From NCBI RefSeq assembly GCF_001592875.1, contig NZ_LSOF01000006.1, forward strand, positions 109,085 to 173,084: a stretch of DNA of 64,000 nt. Direction: 5' to 3'. This DNA is from Pseudomonas sp. BMS12. Lineage in GTDB: Bacteria; Pseudomonadota; Gammaproteobacteria; Pseudomonadales; Pseudomonadaceae. Positions 17,658 to 25,303 of the stretch are shown piece after piece (position 1 is the first letter of the stretch; every line of letters begins with the position of its first letter). Position numbers and translations under genes: made by a program. Under the pieces are notes generated by a model. It did not search any database. It was not told where the DNA came from and worked only from the letters and a program-made list of their open reading frames with translations.

Positions 17658-18511
17658 GGCGCACTCTCCGGCGCCAGGCGCGCCTCCAGCAGGTTGGCAA
17701 AGCGTTCGGCGGCCATCAGGCCATTGAAGCTCCATACCGGCGGCAGGGCATACAGCCGCTGTTCGCGTACCGCCGGGAGGTGTTTCCACAGCTCGCTACG
17801 GGCCAGGCCATCGGCAGTGCCGGGCGGCAGGGGTTCCAGGTAGAGCAGGGCGGCACTCGGCTCGCCGGCCAGGCTGTCGATACCTTGCTGGCTGAAGCCC
17901 CAATAGTTGGTCGGGCCGGTCCAGGCGTTGCGCAGGCCGACGCGATCAAGCACGCCCTGGTAGATGCTCTGCTTGCCAAACAGGCGTACATGACGCTGGT
18001 CGAGGAAGGTCATCACATACAACGGCGGTAGATGAAGCGCGCTCAGGCGCTGACCGACCCGCGCCATGGTGGCCTCGATACGGACAATCATCGCCTCGCC
18101 CTCGGCCTGGCGGCCGAGCAGCTCGGCCAGCTCGCGAGTCACCCTCTGGGCGCCGACGTAGGCCTCGGCCTCCGGGGTGTAGATGGCCAGGCTGTGCACC
18201 GGGGCGATACGCTCCAGCTGGGCGCGGCTGGCAGCGAATTGCGGGGTGATCAGGATCATGTCCGGCTTGAGCTGGCTGAGCAGTTCCAGATTGGGCTCGA
18301 TGCGCAGGCCCAGGTCGATCACCTCGGCGGGCAGCTCGGGCGCCTGTACCCAGCGCCGGTAGCCCTCGGTCTGGGCCACGGCCAGCGGCGTCACGCCCAG
18401 GCCCAACAGGGTCTCGGTCAGGCCCCAGTCGATCACCGCGATGCGCGGCTGGCGCGTATCGGCCTGAACCAGGCCCGCCAGCAGGACGAGCAGGCACAAG
18501 AACCCGCGCAT
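17654..18511 (-). CDS. fhuD: ferric-siderophore periplasmic binding protein (FhuD-like)
   Basis: This 285-residue protein carries an N-terminal signal peptide (MRGFLCLLVLLAGLVQA) and a type III helical-backbone solute-binding fold: IAVIDWGLTETLLGLGVTPLAVA, DLGLRIEPNLELLSQLKPDMIL, YTPEAEAYVG and YWGFSQQGIDSLA. FhuD proteins carry ferric hydroxamates from the outer-membrane receptor to FhuB. There is no lipobox cysteine, so it should be soluble in the periplasm. The ATG shares its A with the fhuC stop (TGATG), and the stop overlaps the fhuB start, so fhuC-fhuD-fhuB are tightly coupled. Confidence 0.92.
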   Translation of the reverse strand: MRGFLCLLVLLAGLVQADTRQPRIAVIDWGLTETLLGLGVTPLAVAQTEGYRRWVQAPELPAEVIDLGLRIEPNLELLSQLKPDMILITPQFAASRAQLERIAPVHSLAIYTPEAEAYVGAQRVTRELAELLGRQAEGEAMIVRIEATMARVGQRLSALHLPPLYVMTFLDQRHVRLFGKQSIYQGVLDRVGLRNAWTGPTNYWGFSQQGIDSLAGEPSAALLYLEPLPPGTADGLARSELWKHLPAVREQRLYALPPVWSFNGLMAAERFANLLEARLAPESAP

Positions 18512-19278
18512 CAGACCACCACGGCGATGGGCTGCTGGCCCTGTGGGTGGCTGAGTACCTGCATGGGCAGGCCGTAGATGGCTTCCAGGTTGCTGTCGGT
18601 CATCAGCTCGGCGGGGCTGCCGTCGAGCAGCAGGCGGCCGCTGTGCAGGGCGATGAGACGGTCGCAGTAGCGCGCGGCCATGTTGATGTCGTGCAGCACC
18701 ACGATCACGCTCAGACCCAGTTGCTGGCTGAGCCGGTGCACCAGGCCGAGCACATCGACCTGATGGGCGATGTCGAGGGCCGAGGTGGGTTCGTCGAGCA
18801 GCAGATAGCGGCTGTTCTGCGCCAGCAGCATGGCCAGCCACACGCGCTGACGCTCGCCGCCGGAGAGGCTGTCGACCATGCGTTCGGCGAAGCGTGCGGT
18901 GTCGGTCAGCGCCATCGCCTCATCGACCTTGGCGTGGTCCTCGACGCCAAAGCGGCCGAGCAGGCCGTGCCAGGGATAGCGGCCAAAGCCGACCAGTTCC
19001 CGCACGCTGAGGCTGTCGGCGGCGGGCAACTGTTGCGGCAGGTAGGCGACCTGACGGGCGAAGTCGCGGTCCTTCCAGTCGGCCAGCGGCTTGTCATCGA
19101 GCAGAACATGGCCCGAGGTAGCCGCTTGCTGGCGGGCCAGCATCTTCAGCAGGGTGGATTTGCCGGAGCCGTTGTGACCGATCAGGCCGACCATCTGGCC
19201 CTGGGGAATGTCGAGGCTGAGCGGGTGCAGAAGCGTGCGCTCCGGCAGGCCGAAGCTGACTCCATCGAGTCGGAACAT
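18511..19278 (-). CDS. fhuC: ferric-siderophore ABC transporter ATPase (FhuC-like)
   Basis: This 255-residue ATPase powers hydroxamate uptake with FhuB and FhuD. It has Walker A GHNGSGKST, Q-loop LPQQLP, signature LSGGERQR, Walker B YLLLDEPTSALD and the switch histidine in VVLHDIN. The family-typical RELVGFGRYPWHG segment marks the iron-siderophore/haem/B12 branch. I chose the ATG at 19278 with AAGGA 6 bases upstream; a TTG two codons earlier is possible. It is the first gene of the fhuCDB operon; a MITE-like repeat begins 26 bp upstream and a Fur-box-like motif lies beyond that. Confidence 0.93.
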   Translation of the reverse strand: MFRLDGVSFGLPERTLLHPLSLDIPQGQMVGLIGHNGSGKSTLLKMLARQQAATSGHVLLDDKPLADWKDRDFARQVAYLPQQLPAADSLSVRELVGFGRYPWHGLLGRFGVEDHAKVDEAMALTDTARFAERMVDSLSGGERQRVWLAMLLAQNSRYLLLDEPTSALDIAHQVDVLGLVHRLSQQLGLSVIVVLHDINMAARYCDRLIALHSGRLLLDGSPAELMTDSNLEAIYGLPMQVLSHPQGQQPIAVVV

Positions 19279-19303
19279 GGACAATCCTTGGCTAGCCGAA
19301 CTA

Positions 19304-19477
19304 AGAGCCTATTCAAAGCCTGCTGCGCGTCGGCCATGCGTCGTCAAAAACCGCCTGGAGCGCCAGCCCGGTCAGAATGCTCATTTACCACTCGTAAACT
19401 CGCGTGCGAGCCCAGTGCGCTTCTTCGTCTGTTTTTGCCTAGCCTGGCTCTAGCTCGCGAGCCTTTGAACGGGCTCT
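19304..19477. repeat. ~174-bp MITE-like element with terminal inverted repeats
   Basis: The ends AGAGCCTATTCAAAG (19304-19318) and CTTTGAACGGGCTCT (19463-19477) are inverted repeats with 13 of 15 matches. The interior has no open frame and holds several smaller dyads. I recall similar AGAGCC..TTCAAAG-ended repeats in Pseudomonas intergenic regions, but could not search. It sits in the fhuC leader, between the siderophore and injection-system clusters. It encodes no transposase, so any movement would need one supplied in trans. Confidence 0.6.
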
Positions 19478-19507
19478 AAACAAGTGCGCGAAGACGGCGA
19501 CTTTATC

Positions 19508-19526
19508 CAAAATGATAATCCATGGC
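19508..19526. promoter_or_regulatory. Fur-box-like motif upstream of fhuC
   Basis: The stretch contains AATGATAATC (19511-19520), matching the core of the classical Fur consensus (GATAATGATAAT..). It lies about 230 bp upstream of fhuC with the MITE-like element between, and 25 bp beyond the end of the eCIS operon. If real, the fhuCDB transcript starts here and carries the repeat in its leader. Confidence 0.4.
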
Positions 19527-19550
19527 AAACGCAATGGATTCTCTGTCAGC

Positions 19551-20036
19551 TTACAAGTCGGCACGCATCTGCTTCAGGGCGGCGACCAGCGCCTGCTGGC
19601 GCTTCTCCAGCTCCGGTTTGCGCGCGACGTTGGCCTCGCCGATCTGCTTGGCCAGTTCACGCAATGTCCTGTCCTTGCCAATGGCCTTGACCAGCTCGGG
19701 CGAGCTGAGCACTTCCTCGGTCTGGGCCAGCGCCGCCTGGGCCGCGTTGAAGCGTGGCGTCAGGTACTTGCCGAAGTTCGCCAGCTCGTTACCCAGCAGG
19801 GTGGCCAACTGATCGTCCGGACCGTCGCTGGCGCGCTTGGCCTTGGCCTGCAGCTCCGGCAGATCAGGCACTTTGAGCACGGTGCCGGCGCGCAGGGCAG
19901 AGATCTCCTGTAGCTGCGGGTTGGCCTTGAGCAGCTCGCCTTCCACCTTCTCGCGCTGGCGCGGGGTGAGGCGGGAAAACAGCTTGTCGGCCAGCTCGCC
20001 AAGGTTCTTTTCGCCACGATACGTGATGACGGCCAT
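19551..20036 (-). CDS. LysM-like small protein at the end of the eCIS operon
   Basis: This 161-residue protein has an N-terminal LysM-like fold (VITYRGEKNLGELADKLF ... LQEISALRAGTVLKVPDLPEL), then a helical region rich in Ala, Glu and Lys. The ribosome site AGGAGG lies 7 bases before the ATG. It is the last gene of the 25-kb eCIS operon, 11 bp after the fibre gene. LysM domains in contractile machines usually serve as structural adaptors rather than peptidoglycan binders, but a role in release or cell-wall contact cannot be excluded. No catalytic motif is visible. Confidence 0.75.
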   Translation of the reverse strand: MAVITYRGEKNLGELADKLFSRLTPRQREKVEGELLKANPQLQEISALRAGTVLKVPDLPELQAKAKRASDGPDDQLATLLGNELANFGKYLTPRFNAAQAALAQTEEVLSSPELVKAIGKDRTLRELAKQIGEANVARKPELEKRQQALVAALKQMRADL

Positions 20037-20047
20037 GTCACTGCCTC

Positions 20048-23000
20048 CTAGAAACCGATGATGTTGGTCAGCGCCATGTCGTTGGGCACGGGCGCGCCGT
20101 TGATGACGCGGATGTTGCCGCTGCTGGTGTTGCCGATGACGATGGCCTGCTTGACCTGCGGGTCCGGATGCAGGTGCAGGGTGTCGTTGTCGCCTGGGCC
20201 CTGCAGGCGGTTGTGGCTCGCATTGAGGGTGCGCGCACGCAGGTCGCCGGACTGCGGACCGTCGTTGACCGCGCCGCTGCTCTGGCAGTGATTGCCGCTG
20301 AACAGGCAGTTGTCCAGGCCGGTGCAGAGGTTGAGCGACACATTGCTCGCCTCGGCGCGCAATTGGTTGTTCTGCACCGCCAGGTCGGCCGGCCGCCGCG
20401 CCACCGCGTAGGCACGGTTGGCGCTGAGCAGGTAGGCGGTTTCCGGCGCTGCCACCAGATAAGCCGCGCTGAAGTTGCCGGCACTACCGAGCGCAGCCGG
20501 GCCGACTTGGATGGCGCGCCAGCTGGCATTTACCGGTTTCTGCTGCGGGTCGTCGCCATTGCGTTCGAGGTGGTTGCTGTCGATCGCCAAACGGTCGAAG
20601 GGCGGCAGTACCTGTACCGCCGCCATCTCGCCGCTGCTACGGTCCGGGCCGATGCCGAGGAAACGGTTGCCACTCAGGCGCAGCTGGCCCACCGCTGCCG
20701 CGCGCAGGCCGGCGATGGCCGGTGAGACCACGGCGTCGCGCGCCACCTCGGCCACCAGGTTGTCGCAGAAGTCGCCACGCTGCACGCGGATCAACTGCAC
20801 GGCGGCGAAGGCGCTGCCGTCGACATTGGCAGCCAGGCCAAGGTTGCGACAACGATTGCCGCTGACCATGAGGCTGCCGGCCGAGCCGGCCTCAGCCATG
20901 ACCAGAGCACCCAGGCCAATACCATCGAGGCTGTTGTCGAGAATGCTGGCGCTATCCAGATGCTGGTGGATGAGAATGGCGTTGCCCCGCAGCTGGTTCA
21001 GGCGATTGCCTGCGATACGCGCATCGCCCAGGCCATGCGGGTCGAGGCCTTCCTCCAGCACGATGCCGTCGCCGCTGCGCTCGCCACTGCCGGTGATCTC
21101 GTTACCCTCGATGCGCAGCCCATCGACGCCGGCGCGGATGCCATCGCCCTGGGTGTAGATGACGTTGCCGGCAATGCCGAAAGGCGAGCCCGGCAGCACG
21201 GCACCGCTGGCGACTATGGCCGCTTGCGCGCCATTGATCATCAGGTTGCCTTCCAGGCGCGTGTTGCCGTAATGCAGGCTGATGCCGTCGAGATTGACCG
21301 CCCGCTGGCTGCAGAAGAACAGGTTGCGCGCCACCCGCAGCTCGGCGCTGAGCAGGTGCTCGCCGGTGCGCACGATGCCGCGTTCGGCCACCAGCACGCA
21401 GTCGCTGATACTGACGCCGAGCATGTTGCCGCCCAGGCCGACCGCAGCGCTGGCGCCCTTGTCGACCGCCAGGCACACGGCATTGATGTGCTCCAGCCGC
21501 AGGTCGACGCTGTTGCGCGCCATTACCGCCGCCATCGGGCTGGCGCTGCGGGTCGAGGCAATCAGGCTGAGGTTTTCCAGGGCGATGCCGGTGCTGGCGG
21601 ATATTTCGAACAACGTTCCGGGCTGGCTACCGACCAGCAGGCTGGCCCAGCCCTGGCCGCGAATGCGCAGGGATCTGCCGCCATCCAACTCCAGCGGTTC
21701 GGCCAGGTTGTAGGTGCCGACGCCCAGGCAGATGGTGCCGCCGACATCCTTGATCGAATCGATGGCCTGCTGCAGGGTCGCGACCCCGCTGTTGTGCCCC
21801 TCGGCGCTGACGCACACGGTGCAGTCGCAGCCTTCGCCCTCGGCAATCGGCGGCCAGAGCACGCGGCAGTCGGTTTCACTGTCAGGGAAGTTGACCATCG
21901 CCAGGCGCGCGTAGTGATGGTGAATGCCCAGTGGCGGCGCCTGGTTCAGCTCCTCGATGCTGGCATCCACGGTGCGCGCGGCGAACACCCAGTAGTCACC
22001 CGTCTTGAACTGGCCGCCGGCCGGGGCCAGGCCGAACTCGACCAGAATGCCGTGTTCGAGGAACAGGCGGGTGCCGGCGGCGGGAATCTGGATATCACCG
22101 CCGGCCCCTGGCGCATTCAGGTCCAGCACCTGGTTGCCGTTCTCGCGGCGCACCACGCCAGCCTGGTCCCAGCGCCGCACCCGGGTGTTACGTGCCGCCT
22201 GGGTGGCCTGCTGGGCATCGGTGGGGAACATGCCGGCGGGCAGGGCCAGGTCGAACTGCAGGGTGCGTGCACTCTCGTCCACGCCGCCGGCGACGCGGAT
22301 GCGGCGTAGCTCGCCGGGCAGGCCGTGCAGTTCGCGCCAGTCGTCGGTGACTTCGACCCAGTCGCCATCGTGGAAGCGCAACACGTCGTCACGACCGATG
22401 CTCTCGACCGTGATGCGCTCGCGCGCTGGATTGATATGGCTGACCCGCGACGCCACCGTGGCGTTGTCCCGCGACCACTTGAAAGTCGCCGTGCCGAGCG
22501 CGCCGCCACGGTGTACCTCGACCCGGTACAACTGGTTCTCCAGGCCGCGATAGCCGGCGGCCGGTGGCACCTGGCAGGGGTCCGGCTCGAAGTTGGGCAC
22601 GCCAGTGGTGGTGGACAGACGCGCCGCCGAGGGAGCGATCAGCGCCTGCCAGCCGGGTACATCCTCATCCGCAGTGGCGCAGCCGCTGTTGCCGACATTG
22701 GCCAGCACCTTGACCTGCCACACCGTCTGCAGGCGCCCGGTGCTGTCCACGCCGACTGCCTTCTCGACCAGGTCGGGCACCTGCACGGCGGTGACGTCGC
22801 GCTGCCAGACATCGACGTAGACCAGGTGCGGTCCGCCCTGGGGCAGGGCCGGTGGGTTGGGGTAGTAGGGCTGGTTGGCATAGTTCAGCGGGTTGCTGCC
22901 GCGCAGTTCGGCCAGGCGTGGTTCCCAGGCATTGGGCGCGGCGCCGTGATTTTCCGCCAACAGGCCATCGACGTAGATACGCCCGGCGCCGATGGTGAAG

Positions 23001-23215
23001 CTGCCGCCACCGGCCTGGATACGAAAACCGTCCGGGGTGATGCGCGGGACCACGTTGCCACCGAAGGTATCCAGCGCGCCGGCCTGGATGCGCCGTGCCA
23101 GCTGGGCGACCCATTCGTTCCAGTCGGCGTCCAGCTGGACCCGGCCCTGTTGCATGACGACGCCGAGGAAGTCGCGGCGGACGTCGAAGCGGATTCGACT
23201 CAGATCGAAGCTCAT
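20048..23215 (-). CDS. DUF6519/beta-helix protein, probable eCIS tail fibre
   Basis: This 1055-residue protein opens with the DUF6519 signature (FDLSRIRFDVRRDFLGVVMQQGRVQLDADWNEWV), which recurs in baseplate-attached proteins of phage-tail-like systems. From about residue 470 it becomes a right-handed parallel beta-helix: repeated short turns such as LRIEGNEITGSG, ARIAGNRLNQL, LMVSGNRCRNLG, LRLSGNRFLGIG and LAVQNNQLRAEA. Such helices are typical of phage and eCIS fibres that bind host surface glycans. A CDCTVC cluster near 460 is notable. It lies 9 bp behind the gpI-like gene and before the terminal LysM gene. Fibre function is inferred from architecture and position; enzymatic activity on polysaccharide is possible. 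Confidence 0.8.
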   Translation of the reverse strand: MSFDLSRIRFDVRRDFLGVVMQQGRVQLDADWNEWVAQLARRIQAGALDTFGGNVVPRITPDGFRIQAGGGSFTIGAGRIYVDGLLAENHGAAPNAWEPRLAELRGSNPLNYANQPYYPNPPALPQGGPHLVYVDVWQRDVTAVQVPDLVEKAVGVDSTGRLQTVWQVKVLANVGNSGCATADEDVPGWQALIAPSAARLSTTTGVPNFEPDPCQVPPAAGYRGLENQLYRVEVHRGGALGTATFKWSRDNATVASRVSHINPARERITVESIGRDDVLRFHDGDWVEVTDDWRELHGLPGELRRIRVAGGVDESARTLQFDLALPAGMFPTDAQQATQAARNTRVRRWDQAGVVRRENGNQVLDLNAPGAGGDIQIPAAGTRLFLEHGILVEFGLAPAGGQFKTGDYWVFAARTVDASIEELNQAPPLGIHHHYARLAMVNFPDSETDCRVLWPPIAEGEGCDCTVCVSAEGHNSGVATLQQAIDSIKDVGGTICLGVGTYNLAEPLELDGGRSLRIRGQGWASLLVGSQPGTLFEISASTGIALENLSLIASTRSASPMAAVMARNSVDLRLEHINAVCLAVDKGASAAVGLGGNMLGVSISDCVLVAERGIVRTGEHLLSAELRVARNLFFCSQRAVNLDGISLHYGNTRLEGNLMINGAQAAIVASGAVLPGSPFGIAGNVIYTQGDGIRAGVDGLRIEGNEITGSGERSGDGIVLEEGLDPHGLGDARIAGNRLNQLRGNAILIHQHLDSASILDNSLDGIGLGALVMAEAGSAGSLMVSGNRCRNLGLAANVDGSAFAAVQLIRVQRGDFCDNLVAEVARDAVVSPAIAGLRAAAVGQLRLSGNRFLGIGPDRSSGEMAAVQVLPPFDRLAIDSNHLERNGDDPQQKPVNASWRAIQVGPAALGSAGNFSAAYLVAAPETAYLLSANRAYAVARRPADLAVQNNQLRAEASNVSLNLCTGLDNCLFSGNHCQSSGAVNDGPQSGDLRARTLNASHNRLQGPGDNDTLHLHPDPQVKQAIVIGNTSSGNIRVINGAPVPNDMALTNIIGF

Positions 23216-23224
23216 GATGCGCCC

Positions 23225-25303
23225 TCAGGATTCGTGGAAGATGCCGGCGTGCAAGCCCACTCGCAGGTACTCCGCGAGGCGAATGCGCAGGTTGCCGAGC
23301 CGCTGCGCGCCGTACAGCTGGTGGAAAACGCCCATCTCGCTTTCGTCATCCGCGCCCTGCAACACTTCGGGTGGCGTGGCAGAGGCGAGCTGGCCATAGG
23401 CCGGGGTGCCGTAGCGCAAAGACGTGAAACGCGGCGCGATATGCCGCGCCGAGGACGCCGAAGCCGGCTGGCAGCGATGCCGGCGCGGCACGATGGATTC
23501 GAATGGCAGCCAACTGAAGCGCACGCAACCGACCTGCTTGCGTAGTGCGCGCACCGGGGCCGCCCAGCTGTCGGCCGGGGCCAGGGCGGCGAACAGAATG
23601 CTGTTGGAGATCAGTCCGACCTCACTGGTGTGCAGCTTGCCGACCAGGGTGCAGGCCTGCAGCGTCAGCGCCGCGCCGGGCGATTCACCGTCGCTTGCGG
23701 CGAAGGCCACGGCGTCGCGTGCACAGGCGTCGATCAGGCTGTCGCTGGCGGTGACCTGGCCATGCTCGTGGGCGCGGATGGCGCCGACAAGGCAGCTGGC
23801 AATCAGCGTCTGCAGGCCGGCGATATCCAGTTGCAGGCTGGCCACGCCGGGTTGCTGCGGTTGCCCGGCAGCATCCAGCTCGATACCGGGCACTAGGGTG
23901 CAGTGGCGCAGTTCCAGGTGGGCCAGGGCATTGCCGGCACCGGCCGCTACACGCAGCGGTGCGCCAGCGATCAGCAGGCCGTTGAGCAGGCAGGCGCTGT
24001 CCACCGCGCCGCGAATGTCCAGCTGGCTGAGTACCAGCACCGGGCGGCGGCCGTTGCTGGCGCGAATTTCCACCGCGCCATCGGCCACCACCTGGATATC
24101 CAGTGCTTCCTCGTAGCAACCGTTGTCGGTGATCTCCACCACGCCATCGCCAGCGATCGCGGCGAGTGCGGCGGCGATGTTCGGCTGCTCGTCCGGCACC
24201 CGCACCAGAAGGCGGTCAGCCGGCGGAGTGGGCAGCTCGGCGCCGCGTTCGTACTCGCCGCCACCGATATCGGCCGAAAAACCCTCGTGCCAGGTCAGCT
24301 GCACCTCGGTCGGGTCCGGCGTATCGGCGGGTAGGGCGATGCGCCCCAGCAATGGGTCGATGGAGTAGCAGCCATCGGCCGGCGGCGTATGCGCCCAGCC
24401 GGCGCCTTCATCGGCCAGGTTGCAGATGCAGATCTGCTCGCGTTCGATCAGGGTCCCAGCGACCCACAGCTGCAGGCTCGGTGCCGGGTTGTCCAACGGC
24501 GCCGCGGCATTGGCGCGGGCACCGTAGTGACGGGCCAGGTGCGCCTCCAGGCGCCGTCGCGACAGCGGCCAGGGCACGTTGTCCGGCTCGGCCAGGTGGC
24601 CGATGTCGTCCTCCACACGCGGTTTGTTGTACAGCGCCAAATCATGGCCCAGCGGACTGGCCCGGTAGCGCCGCACACCGGCGCGCAGGCACGGCGCCTG
24701 ACTGCGCGCGTAGGCCTGGATGCGCCACAGGTGCAGGCCGACGTTGGCAATGTTGTGCCGCCCGCGGCCGGACTCGATACGCCGTACATCGACGCTGCGG
24801 TTGGCCGTCTCGAAGGCCGTGCCCAGCCATTCCAGCGCCTGGCTCTGGCGCAGGTCGACGGCCTGGATCGCCTGCGGGCGCGGGTGGTTCATGTACTGGG
24901 TTGCGCACAGGCGCTGGAAATACTCCACGGCGCGGGCGTCCCATCCGGTGACGTCGCGGGCCAGTTGCTCCAGCACGCTGGCGGTGCCCTTGCGCCGACG
25001 CAGGGCAATGGTGTGGGCCACTTCGGCACGCGGGCTGGCGACCCGTGGCACCACCTGGTGCAGGCCCTGGTAGCCGATCAGGTCGCCGATGTAAGGCACC
25101 ACCCAGTCGGCGCAGGTTTCGATGAACAGGTCGTCGTAGAGCTGCTCCAGGCCTTCTTCGGCGACGCCGAGCTGCTCGGCGAGCAAGGCCACCAGTTCCT
25201 CCAGCGGGCCGCGCGCCAGGCCTTGGGCCTCGGCCAGCTCGGCATCGCGGATACGCTGGATGGCCGGCAGCAGATTGAACAGCGCTTGCGCATCCAGGCT
25301 CAT
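23225..25303 (-). CDS. gpI-like phage tail protein with beta-helix C-terminal part
   Basis: This 692-residue protein has an N-terminal region like phage tail protein I (LFIETCADWVVPYIGDLIGYQGL, then RRKGTASVLEQLARDVTGW), which in P2 and eCIS lies at the baseplate periphery and attaches fibres. The middle (~370-600) has short rungs such as LVLSQLDIRGAVDSACLLNGLLIAG and LHTSEVGLISNSILFAAL, suggesting a beta-helix. The start ATG is in the ATGA overlap with the upstream baseplate J gene. It is much longer than P2 gpI (about 176 residues), so a surface-binding domain appears to have been added. Confidence 0.8.
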   Translation of the reverse strand: MSLDAQALFNLLPAIQRIRDAELAEAQGLARGPLEELVALLAEQLGVAEEGLEQLYDDLFIETCADWVVPYIGDLIGYQGLHQVVPRVASPRAEVAHTIALRRRKGTASVLEQLARDVTGWDARAVEYFQRLCATQYMNHPRPQAIQAVDLRQSQALEWLGTAFETANRSVDVRRIESGRGRHNIANVGLHLWRIQAYARSQAPCLRAGVRRYRASPLGHDLALYNKPRVEDDIGHLAEPDNVPWPLSRRRLEAHLARHYGARANAAAPLDNPAPSLQLWVAGTLIEREQICICNLADEGAGWAHTPPADGCYSIDPLLGRIALPADTPDPTEVQLTWHEGFSADIGGGEYERGAELPTPPADRLLVRVPDEQPNIAAALAAIAGDGVVEITDNGCYEEALDIQVVADGAVEIRASNGRRPVLVLSQLDIRGAVDSACLLNGLLIAGAPLRVAAGAGNALAHLELRHCTLVPGIELDAAGQPQQPGVASLQLDIAGLQTLIASCLVGAIRAHEHGQVTASDSLIDACARDAVAFAASDGESPGAALTLQACTLVGKLHTSEVGLISNSILFAALAPADSWAAPVRALRKQVGCVRFSWLPFESIVPRRHRCQPASASSARHIAPRFTSLRYGTPAYGQLASATPPEVLQGADDESEMGVFHQLYGAQRLGNLRIRLAEYLRVGLHAGIFHES

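Noticed and set aside
20960..22309. 449-codon + strand frame antisense to the fibre gene
   Set aside because: Composition is shadow-like and there is no ribosome site; the - strand frame has the DUF6519 signature.
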